This document shows positions 24,300 to 33,249 of a DNA stretch of 64,000 nucleotides, in pieces. Position numbers and translations under genes: made by a program. Where the stretch lies: assembly GCA_051294375.1 (NCBI GenBank), contig CM119265.1:16176896-16240895 (forward strand), in the 5' to 3' direction. Source of the stretch: Paraspadella gotoi (Eukaryota > Chaetognatha). How positions within the stretch are numbered: position 1 is the first letter of the stretch; every line of letters begins with the position of its first letter. Under the pieces are notes generated by a model, which saw nothing but the letters and a program-made list of their open reading frames with translations, was not told where the DNA came from and made no database searches.

Positions 24300-24580
24300 T
24301 TCCGCACGCAGACGACGACGAGGGTGCACTCAGAAACGGCTAGATGCACTCAGATAACGACAGCGTGCACGCAGACGGCAAGAGTGCACTCAGATGACGA
24401 CGAGGGTGCACGCAGATGGCTAGAGTGCACATCAGATGCGACGAGGGTGCACGCAGGACGGCTAGAGTGCACTCAGATGGCGACGAAGGGTGCACGCAGA
24501 TGGCTAGAGTGACTCAGATGGCGACGAGGGTGCACGCAGACGGTCAGAGTGCACTCAGATGGCGACGAGGGTGAATGCAG
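24300..24580. repeat. 41-bp minisatellite in block B
   Basis: About six to seven tandem copies of a 41-bp unit alternating GAGTGCACTCAGATGGCGAC and GAGGGTGCACGCAGACGGCT. Each unit carries two GTGCAC hexamers. The open frames across it translate the repeat. The B' partner is at 60025-60335. Confidence 0.85.
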
Positions 24581-25518
24581 TGCATTTCACACAAAAGAGA
24601 ACGTAATACGAAATCTACGTGGTATGGTTTGGTCTTCATTCGTGTGCGGACTGTGGAACATCGGGGGTTTTTTTTTCACGTTTAACAGTCTCGACCAAAC
24701 TTTTTACTGACCAATTTTTACATGACATAATTTTTTTAAAAGAGTCATTATTCATCTCCATTTTTTTTTTTTTTTTATTCAACAACTTCCAATTAGGGAC
24801 GAAGAATCATTTGCATTTGAATGTTTTTGATTCGCCAATCGTCCGCTGCGTGAAGAGAGGCGCTGTTTGAGCAGCGATTCGAGGAATTACCTTTTTAAAT
24901 TCACGCTTTCTATTCTTTAATTGCCTATTATTTTTACCTAAGAATAGTATTAAACCTAATTAACACTTTGACGTAAATAAAAAAAAAAAAAGAAACAAAA
25001 CTGAGTCTTTTGTTTGAAACTACGAAAGAGACGAGTCGTATTGTTAGTCACCCTGGAGGGAATTTAACAACTGGCGAATATTTTGTTTTTGTTATTTTCT
25101 TTTCTTTTGGCCGTCAGTCAAAGGCGGAGCTTCCTCTTCTTTTTTTTCAGACTTTTCTGCCAAATCATTTTATGTCTGTTTACATTTTCAATGAGCTCAA
25201 GCACAACAATAACACAAACATATTGAAAAGAAACCTTGCGAAAAATAAGACGCTTGGGCTTTGGCAAATAGTAATTACAATAATATTTTTGACTTTCGAC
25301 TTTACAACTGAATTTATATTAGATGGTAATGCTATCACTATCAGTTACTAGTATAAAATTTAAATGTATTTAAATTTACGTGTATACACTAGGCGTAGTG
25401 AAAGTTACATACGAAAATTCTAAATGTCAATTATGAACAACATATTATCGTGAATATTAATATGTAAAAAAAATTAATTTTATGTGTTTTAATTTTCGCA
25501 GTAGGCATATTTATATAT

Positions 25519-25860
25519 GTACTATCCTTATAAATCGAAAATTTCAAAATAAGCTTTCTTAATTTTGATTGCAGATTTTGAATTCCTCGTCAAAAGTTGA
25601 TAAAAGAAAATATAAATCATTTTTAAAAATTCTTTCATTAAGTGGGTTAAAAATTAAAAAAAAAACTACATTTAATATATAAAAAGTTAATTTTCAGCTT
25701 AAAATATACTTTTTCTAATTTTTGACCCACTTAATGAAGGAAATTTTTCAAAAAGAGACTTATATTTCTTTTATCAACTTTTTATGACGAATCCAAATCT
25801 GCAAAAAAAATTTTAGAAAAAAAACTGTTTTGAAATTTTAATATTTATTGGATTAGTACT
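25519..25860. repeat. Long imperfect inverted repeat (hairpin)
   Basis: Arms of about 140-150 bp, 25519-25670 and 25705-25860, are reverse complements with modest divergence. For example cattaagtgggttaaaaatta at 25638 pairs with taatttttgacccacttaat at 25718, and the outer ends GTACTATCC and GGATTAGTAC also pair. The loop is about 35 bp and AT-rich. It resembles a foldback or MITE-like element. No coding capacity. Confidence 0.75.
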
Positions 25861-25867
25861 AGTAAAA

Positions 25868-26236
25868 ATGGACGTGCTGAACGATTGCTCCCTCCCTCCC
25901 TGGAAGCATGCAGGGTGGGTTACAATCTGGGGGGCATGTAGTCGGCATTGCCTTAGGTTCACCCCGCTCAAGCATGACACCTTCAGTCCTGACTCCGGTG
26001 GCTCATTGGAGCTAAAAGCCGTCAGCTCATGACCACTAGGTACCGGGGGTTCAATCCCAACCCGGTACCTACCCTGCGGGAGGTGAGGACGGCCGTAAGC
26101 CGCCTTGGGGCGTGCAACCCCTTCAAGCCTGGTTCCAAGCCAGGACCCGTTCATGGCTACTAAAGGGGGTTATAGAAGTTACGGATAGTCATCTTCAGCC
26201 CACTTAGCGCCTTATCCACACTGGTGAGCCCATCCT
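25868..26236 (+). repeat. tRNA-like SINE unit, tandem copy 1
   Basis: A ~370-bp unit repeated at 26271-26640 with a period of about 403. It holds an A-box-like GGTGGCTCATTGG (25997), an anticodon-like CAGCTCATGACC and a B-box-like GGGTTCAATCCC (26048). The B box sits in the loop of a GGTACCGGG / CCCGGTACC stem at 26038-26069, like a T arm. The order and spacing fit a tRNA-derived SINE head; the clover leaf is not intact enough for a tRNA gene. The 5' ~50 bp before it (ATCTGGGGGGCATGTAG) is of unclear origin. Confidence 0.5.
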
Positions 26237-26270
26237 GTCGAGCGTATTCCAACCTTCTGATTCCAGGCCC

Positions 26271-26640
26271 ATGGACGTGCTGAAGATTGCTCCCTCCCTC
26301 CACTGGAAGCAGTGCAGGGTGGGTTACAATCTGGGGGGCATGTAGTCGGGCATTGCCTAGGTTCACTCCCCGCCTCTAAGCATGACAACCTTCAGTCTGA
26401 CCCGGTGGGCTCATTGAGTAAAGCCATCAGCTCATGACCACTAGGTACCGGGTTCAATTCCCAACCCGGTACCTACCCTGCGGGAAGCGTGAGGACGGCC
26501 GTAAGCCCCTTGGGGGCGTAGGGCAACCTCAAGCCTGGTTCCAAGCCCGGACCCGTTCCATGGCTTCAAAGGCGGCTTATAGAAGTTACGGATAGTATCT
26601 TCAGCCCACTTAGCACCTTATCCACACTGGTAAACCCATG
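26271..26640 (+). repeat. tRNA-like SINE unit, tandem copy 2
   Basis: Repeats 25868-26236 in direct orientation. The stem GGTACCGGGTT / AACCCGGTACC is perfect here. It ends directly against the gypsy pol remnant that begins at about 26641. Confidence 0.5.
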
Positions 26641-28460
26641 ATCGAGGAAGAATTTCACCCTATATACAGACCACAAGTCGTTGGTCCCAGCCCTTCGCGA
26701 AAAAGACTGGAACCTCACACGGCCCGACAAACGTACCAATTATCCGGCATTGCTGAATATACTACTGACATTCAGTACCTGGCTGGAAAAATGCCAACGT
26801 CTGGCTGACTCCTCTCACGCCCTAACTTGGAAAGATCCAAATCCCAAAAACCCCCCTCCTTCTTTCCCCCTCCCCCTTCACCCACCCCCCAACCTTCTTC
26901 CCTCTTTTTCTGCCCCCAAAACCCTCCCCCTCCAATTGTCGCGTCAATCACCAGAGAAGTGCCCATCGAGAAGCATCAACTCCTCGATCAGCTCGCGTGC
27001 TCTATCCTTCAATATGGCGTTGATTTCGAAAAAATGGCAGCTGACCAACGCTTGACGCGAATACCAGCGCATTCGTGACCGACGCATCTTCCGGAACTTC
27101 GCTTCCGAAAAATTTCCCCTAGGGGCATCATCAATCGTCGTGGATGTCAGTAATGGCCCGCACGCCCATTTGTTCCCTTCTTCATGGCGTCGACGCGTGT
27201 TCGAGGCCATCCACAATCTCGGCCATCCGGCGTCGAGAAACTCGACAAACGGTCGCAGAAAATTTGTATGGCCATCAATGCGTGCAGAAATATCAAAGTG
27301 GGCACGGGAATGTCAAGATGTCAACGCGCAAAGTGACTCGCACCACAGTGCCGGAGATCGGCACCTTCGAACTACCCGAGCGCCGTTTCAAGCCACGTGC
27401 ACGTCGACATCGTAAAAATTGCCCGCGTCAAACCGGCTTCAATTACGTTTTGACAGCTGTCGACCGTTTTAACTCGATGGCCAGTCGCATTTCCAATCAA
27501 GGATATGCGGCAAAAACCGTCGCCGACGCTTTTGTCCATGCTGGATCGCGTCATTCGCGTCCCAAACCACCGTCACGACTGACAGAGGCTCGCAGTTTCC
27601 TGTCCTCAATATGGACCAACTTCCTCAAATCGTGGGGAATCTCACATAATTTACGACGCCTACCACCCGCGTCTAATGGACTTGTTGAACGGTTCCATCG
27701 TCGTCTGAAGGAGTCCTGATGCCTTGGCCGCGACACCAGGGCGACTGGTATTGGGCCTTCCCTGCTCACTCCTGGCCATAAGAACAACGCTCAAACGGAT
27801 GTGGGCGCCACCCCCGCCGAATTAGTTTTACGGCGAAGCAATCGCCATTCCAGGCGACATCCTCGCGGCGCCCATCAGCGGCGATGCCAGTGAACGCGAA
27901 GCAACGCGTCGAACTCTCGCGAATCTGCAGTTAGAAGTGTCGCGCCTCAACTATACCAACTACGACGCATGCCCAGCCTCGCGTCCACGTACCCAACACC
28001 CTCCGCAACGCATCCCACGTTTTCATCCGCGCGGCGGCGTGGCACCAACGCTAGCGGCACCATATCTGGGACCCTACCGGTGTAATCTCCGAGACGAATT
28101 AACTTTCAAAGTGGCGACGCCAGACGCCGTCCACCAAAATATCTCGATATCCGGCGCCTTAAACCCGGCGTTTTGGGGCAGATGACGACGCCACAGCGAC
28201 ACAGTCCAAATAACACGCCTGCGATGCCTTCCTCGCCTCCTCCGCCTAATCGGCGCCCCGGCATTCGTACTCGCGGCTCCCGCCCAATCGGATCGAATCC
28301 TTCGCTCGAACGCAAATCGAGATCGAGAGCAGGCTCCTCCTCCTCCTCCTCCTCCTCCTCCTCCTTTCTCTCTCCCCCTCGCTCCCCCCCTCCTCCTTCC
28401 TCCCCAACCTTAAACCTTTTCTCCTTCATGACTTCCGCCGTTACAAACAAACGTAAACAA
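26641..28460 (+). pseudogene. Decayed Ty3/gypsy pol (RNase H to integrase C-terminus)
   Basis: Starts inside RNase H with FTLYTDHKSLVPAL (26652-26690). It continues with an IAEYTTDIQYLAGK segment in another frame, then the integrase: VDVSNGP, FEAIHNLGHP (zinc-finger His), a core with DRF, and NGLVERFHRRLKES near 27675. A TAPYLGPYR motif (GPY/F) lies near 28055, followed by a Pro/Ser/Arg-rich tail like that of the intact elements. Several frameshifts and stops break it, and RT, protease and gag are gone. It is clearly related to the elements at 33250 and 54337 but diverged, so a separate family. Confidence 0.75.
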
Positions 28461-29069
28461 AGAATCTCAAAAGATAAACAATGAAGATTCGTTGGAACCA
28501 AACGACGCCGGAAACGACTCGACGCCAAGTTCATGCCGATCCAACTCGACCCGGCTCCCCCAATCGACGCTCATATGCAAGAGTTCTCGCCCACATTCTT
28601 CACCAATTCGAGACGAAGATCAGCACCATTAACGAACCCAAACGTGTTACGTGCACTCACTTCGAATTAACAATTTCTAATCATGTATTTTTTACTTTAA
28701 CATTTTTACTGTTAATTTTACTCTTTCTCCATTTAAAATCGTAATCAAGACCATTAACATATCATCGCTACCACTATTATATTGTTACTGTCTTTATCAT
28801 CGTATTGCCATTATTATTAACGGCAACATTCAAAACCGTTACACCAATCTACATTTTTACTTTATCATTGTTCACACTCGTTATAATATTCTGTTACACC
28901 AATCTACTATTTTACTTTATCATTGTTTTACACTCGTTATTATATTCTGTTTTAACACAAGTGTAAATCATTTTCCTTTTACCTTTTAAATTTAAGTAGT
29001 TTTTACTATATAATGCAAAAGGCAAAACAATTTTAGACAAAATCACGCCAAAGTTTTTCCCGTATTTTA
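28461..29069. other. 3' untranslated and AT-rich part of the decayed gypsy element
   Basis: No gene. It lies between the pol remnant and the purine tract at 29070. It contains imperfect repeats of ttacaccaatctac and actttatcattg (28840-28940). Confidence 0.45.
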
Positions 29070-29393
29070 TCTGGGGGGCGTGTAGCCTTTGCCCTCGGCA
29101 CTTTTACCGAGAAAACCTCCCAAACTCGATAATAATAATATCTTGATGATCTTTGGTACAAAGCAGCGTTTTTAGTCAATGTGAAAGAGACATGTTTACG
29201 ATTAATAAAATTGCCTTTTACCTCGTCGGTGTCAGGTGTTCACTATCTACATAAATATGGCCTACTGCATAATTTGTAAAATTTCTTATAATTTTTTTAT
29301 TACATAAATGTTTTATTAGTATAATGTTATTCATTCCTCACTTTAGAATTTTAATTAAAGTTAAATTTTAGAAAATTTTACTACGCCTTAGTA
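29070..29393 (+). mobile_element. Polypurine tract and start of a 3' LTR of the decayed element
   Basis: CTGGGGGGCG at 29071-29080 is followed by TGTAGCC. This matches the PPT|TGTAG junction of the intact element (read on the minus strand at 33110-33098). I infer that a 3' LTR begins at 29081. Its end cannot be fixed because no second LTR copy is in the window, and it may stop at the inverted end at 29393. Confidence 0.4.
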
Positions 29394-29395
29394 TA

Positions 29396-30030
29396 CACGT
29401 AATTAGTTTTTTTAAGGGGACTGTGTCATTTTGGGGTCCAGATTATGAAAGTGGGCCAAACTTTGTGAATGAAACTCCTCTGACATTGGATCATCTTGAC
29501 TAGATAGTCACAGATCTCTTATCTTTCACAACGCAAATTTTATATTCAGGCTAAACCACTTACAACACATTGACAAGCTAACATAAAGTTGTATGACTGG
29601 ATTGAATAAAGTCGAGAAATGACGAGTCATATATTTGATGACTCAAGTTTAAAAAAGCACCTTAAAAATAACGCTTAACACAGTATTCATCTCCAAGCTG
29701 AAAAAATGTTTATAGATAAGAGAAAATTAATAGCTTTACAGGATAAAATGCCGGAATGGGAAAATATGGCGATTTGATCTTTGATGAAGTTTTTAATCTT
29801 TTTTACGCAGAGAGGTTCGGTTAGATAGAGGCCTTTTTAGATAATTATTGAATTATTAAATTGATTATTATTGATTTACCCTATATGATTAACAATCTGG
29901 ATGCTGGTCTTCGGCATCGCGATATAGATCAGTATATGGTCAGTCTTGGTCAGTATGGATCATGTTCTTTGGTCTGTACTGTCCTCTACGTTATATCATT
30001 TCTAATTAAGAGAAAGGGAAAGGTCAGCGA
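29396..30030. other. Non-coding AT-rich stretch
   Basis: The first ~22 bp match B' (61145-61166); after that it is unrelated. No gene seen. Confidence 0.5.
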
Positions 30031-30049
30031 CACCTAAGAGAGAGAGAGA

Positions 30050-30519
30050 GGAGAAGAGAAGAAAATGTAAAAAGGAGGGCCACACGAATCAAGGAAAGAG
30101 AGAAAAAGAGAAGAGAGAAAGAAAGAGAGAGAGAAATGTGGAAAAAGGATGGAACAACGAATGAGGATAGAGGAGGGAGGGGGGTAGATGAGAGCCAGAA
30201 AAATATGTAAAAAGGAGGGGGTCCATGAATGAGGATGAGAGAGAAAATGAGAGAGAAAGAGAGAAAGAAATGTGAAAAGGAAGAAACAAGTTGTACGAAT
30301 GAGGAGGAGGAGGGTAGAGATGAGAGAAGAGAGAGAGAGAGAGAAAGAAATGGTAAAATGGAGGGCCAATGAAATAGAAGGATAGAGAGAAAAAGAGAAA
30401 GAGAGAAAGAGAGAAAGAAATGTAAAATGGAGGGCCATGATAAGGATGAGAAAGAGAAAAAGAGAGAGAAAGAGGAAAAGAAATGTTAAAAAGGAGGAAC
30501 ACGAATGAGGAGGAGGTGG

Positions 30520-30550
<31 letters not shown>

Positions 30551-30665
30551 AGAAACTGTGAAAAGGAGGAACACGATGAGGAGAAGGGTGGGAGAGAGAG
30601 AGAGAGAGAGAGAATGTGATAAAGGCGAGGACACGAATGAGGAGAAGGGTGGGGGAGAGAGAGAG

Positions 30666-30698
<33 letters not shown>

Positions 30699-30765
30699 GA
30701 AAGAAATGTGAAAAAGGAGGAAACACGAATGAGGAGGAGAGAGGGAGGGAGAGAGAGCGTGTTGG
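30050..30765. repeat. GA-rich minisatellite, ~65-75 bp unit
   Basis: About ten degenerate copies of a unit AAATGTGAAAAAGGAGG, then an ACACGAATGAGGAGG-like part, followed by variable (GA)n. The long Leu/Ser/Phe open frames on the minus strand come from this repeat. Confidence 0.8.
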
Positions 30766-31164
30766 AGGAGATTTATGTAGAATCGCCAGACGCGCGAAGG
30801 TGGCTGCAAAGTTGAGGGGGACTGGAACACATCGGGATCTCCAACGGCGCCCTCCAATCAGGATGCGAGCGACGGCGCTGTCGGAGAGTATTGCCTTAGT
30901 AGTCCTTACAGTAATATGATCTTGAGAGATGGATACAGAGGCGCCACAATATTGAATGAGGGAAGTCTGTGATCAAGAACCATGTATTCTGACACGTATA
31001 AAATTTATTAATTATTGTAACGATACTCTTCAACTGAAAGGGAAACAGATTAATAAATGATAATTATTTATTTAAAATGAAATGAAGTTTATAAATGTTC
31101 GAAATGCGAAATAGTTCCATCGAAGTCATCGGGGTCCACGCGAATTCCGTCTCCAAATAAGAGA

Positions 31165-31203
<39 letters not shown>

Positions 31204-31206
31204 GAA
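31165..31206. repeat. (GA)n array
   Basis: Short GA array in an otherwise featureless AT-rich stretch (30766-31424), in which I see no gene. Confidence 0.8.
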
Positions 31207-31424
31207 AGTAGAAGATAAGAAAAAAAAGTTTGAAGCAACCGTGGTCGGATCTGCACGATCATTTAACGGTAATATTAATTATCTCCAATTTCAAAATATT
31301 ATTTTAATGAATTCTTTTAATTGAATATAAGTCATTGATTGATTAATGTACTTGAAATAATTAATTAGTAATGTTGATTATATGATTAATTAGTTTATTA
31401 ATTAATTTAATTTTAATAGAATAA

Positions 31425-31449
31425 NNNNNNNNNNNNNNNNNNNNNNNNN
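31425..31449. other. 25-N assembly gap
   Basis: Twenty-five N, immediately before a tandem repeat. Confidence 0.95.
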
Positions 31450-31925
31450 AAGAGAATCCCTTAAGGTATTCACAAATTCTGTCCGTCCTCCATTCCCGGT
31501 CAGTCCGTCCATCCGTCCGCTTACGCTTTGGAAGAAAACAAATAGGAGCAGAAGAAAAGGAAGCAAAGGAAGAAGAAGAGAATCCCTCAAGTATCGCAAA
31601 TCTCTGTCCGTTCCCGTCTCCGTCGTCATCCGTTCCATCCGTCTGAAGAGAAAAATAGGAGGCAGAAGGAAAGAAGCGAAAGGTATTCACAAATTCTGCT
31701 CCGTTCCGTCCGTGATCGCAGTCGATCCGTCATCCGTCTGAGAGAAAAAATAGGAGGCAGAAGAAAGGAAGTGAAAAGGTTATTCACAACATTCTGTCCG
31801 TTCCTCCCGTCCGTCGGCTCATCCGCTTCCATCCGTCTGAAGAAGAAAAATAGGAGGCAGAAGGAAAGGAAGCGAAGGTATTCACACAATTCTGCGTCCG
31901 TTCCGTCCCCGGTCGGTCGGTTTCG
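31450..31925. repeat. ~105-bp tandem repeat
   Basis: About four and a half copies of a unit containing GGTATTCACAAATTCTG, TCCGTTCCGTCCGT, CATCCGTCTGAAGA and AATAGGAGGCAGAAGGAAAG. Unit length varies by indels. The gap just before it suggests the array was hard to assemble. No gene. Confidence 0.8.
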
Positions 31926-32179
31926 TTCGTCCCGATCGTCCGACTATTTTTTCGATCGGTTTCATTGTAACCAATTAGATCAAATTAAAAAATAACATAC
32001 TTTAATTTGAGTCAAGGTCAGCGATTGATGCATTTTTGTAGCACTGTATCTCGATCTCGATCCAGCTTTACCGTGACTGACCAAGCAATGTCCGACTACA
32101 ACAACAATGATTGATGACGATTGACCAACAGCAACCACAAAAAAACTAATACGAAAACCACTATTACAAAAACCAACTT

Positions 32180-32360
32180 TAAATAACAACATCTAAGCAA
32201 AGTTTGATAAATAATTTCATCAACGATTTATTTGTGTACGGACATGTTTTCGCACTCTTATTTTTCGAGTCTTCATCAGCATTAAAGAGTCGAAACATGT
32301 CCGTACACAATAAAATCGTGATGGAAACTTATTTTCAACCTTTGCTTAAATCCTAAACTC
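32180..32360. repeat. Inverted repeat with hammerhead-ribozyme-like motifs
   Basis: Arms GTGTACGGACATGTTTTCGC (32234) and GAGTCGAAACATGTCCGTAC (32287) pair, and the pairing extends outward to AGCAAAG / CTTTGCT. On the minus strand CTGATGA (32279-32273) is followed by AGACTC, a short loop, GAGTGC and GAAAACATGTC. On the plus strand GAGTC GAAAC ATGTC is present. CUGAUGA and GAAA flanking a helix are hammerhead core motifs, but the helix II closing pair is imperfect, so it would be a degenerate ribozyme at best. Confidence 0.4.
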
Positions 32361-32503
32361 AACGAAGCTGAAAGGATTAATACAATGGCTATAACAACAT
32401 CAAAACCAACACCATAACAATAACGACAGCAACCGCAAAAAAAAACAACAATTACAAAAACAGGACCGATGATTACATTAAAACAACCAACCTTTACAAT
32501 AAC
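32361..32503. other. Non-coding flank
   Basis: CAA/ACAAT-rich non-coding sequence before the LTR. Confidence 0.4.
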
Positions 32504-33098
32504 TGTGGATGACACCATAAGAATTCACTTCGTTGCCGAGGCGTCATCTAACGTTCGAGGATGCGGCGTTGGCGTTGACGCTCGTGGCGTCGTTAATTGT
32601 CAATTTAATAATTGGTAAAAGTTATTAATAACCAACTTGCTTGGTTAATGTGATAAAGGGAACCTTAATAAAATAATCAAAGCATATAGATATTCCATTG
32701 CTTTGCCATCAGCAATTGAAATATCTATACAGCAAAAATAGCAATTCAATTAATTAATTAATTAATAACGGAATAATTGTAAAAGACATTAATAATGAAT
32801 AATTAATAACGAGACAAGTTTCTTGCAGAGTTGATAATTTTCATTTGACTTTACAAGGCAAGAAGAAATTCTTGATAGAACCAAAATAACTGAAATCAGC
32901 TGAGCTGAATGTAAATCGGATTGCTGTTTTGTTTGTGTAAAACAAAAGGCGAAACATTAACGTTGGTAAGCTGATAAAGTGTCTAAGGAAATAATATTTC
33001 TATCTACCAAAGTGGCGATGATGGCTGAGCCAATAAGTTTGGGCAAGGGGTCTCGAGTTCGGGGCTGAAAATGCATCATCTCATATTTCAAATCTACA
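32504..33098 (-). mobile_element. 3' LTR of element 1
   Basis: On the minus strand it runs from TGTAGATTTGAAATATGAG (33098) to GGTGTCATCCACA (32504), 595 bp with TG...CA ends. It is preceded by the polypurine tract CTGGGGGGGA. About 540 bp of it is repeated in the opposite orientation at 39938-40480, and its final 40 bp at 37984-38023. Confidence 0.8.
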
Positions 33099-33110
33099 TC
33101 CCCCCCAGAC
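33099..33110 (-). other. Polypurine tract of element 1
   Basis: CTGGGGGGGA on the minus strand, directly abutting the LTR start TGTAG. It is the expected primer for second-strand synthesis. Confidence 0.7.
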
Positions 33111-33249
33111 GGAAACTTTACAGTTTACGGAAACGAATGGGCTCAAAGAGGTAAGAATTATTGATTTTGAATAAGAGATGTGGCTAATTTAAGTTATTAT
33201 ATGTACATATTACATAGAGAAAAGAAAAGATATTACAATTGTTTGTATT

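Larger units (their letters stand above)
21945..25386. repeat. Block B, first copy of a ~3.4-kb duplicated segment
   Basis: Starts around atctggctttgacgaataag and is repeated collinearly at 57770-61144 with scattered one-base indels. It contains a GC-rich stretch (22030-22390) with a GACGTC site, (GA)n at 22643-22733, (TTTA)n, (TC)n and (TTTC)n arrays, and a 41-bp minisatellite. No credible gene lies inside. At its right end it is interrupted by a 4-kb insertion absent from the other copy. Confidence 0.85.
25387..29393. mobile_element. 4.0-kb insertion with inverted ends and TA duplication
   Basis: Left end CACTAGGCGTAGTGAAAG at 25387; the right end, read on the minus strand from 29393, is TACTAAGGCGTAGTAAAA. 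TA flanks both ends (25385-25386 and 29394-29395). In B' the flanks acgtgtata and cacgtaattagttttttt are continuous at 61137-61158, an empty site. A TA duplication with short inverted ends is the habit of Tc1/mariner-type elements, but no transposase is visible. The interior is a hairpin, two SINE-like units and a decayed gypsy pol, so this is either a non-autonomous DNA element that collected other elements or a nested cluster. Confidence 0.55.

Noticed and set aside
24300-24580. Regular repeats that could be mistaken for a CRISPR array
   Set aside because: The 41-bp units are directly tandem with no unique spacers, and the context is eukaryotic.
25997-26069. A tRNA gene
   Set aside because: A- and B-box-like segments are present, but the acceptor stem and full clover leaf are not, and the unit is repeated in tandem. 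A SINE is the better reading.
26681-27055. A 124-residue Pro-rich host protein
   Set aside because: Its start is RNase H of a gypsy element in frame, and the rest is a frame-shifted continuation of the same pseudogene.
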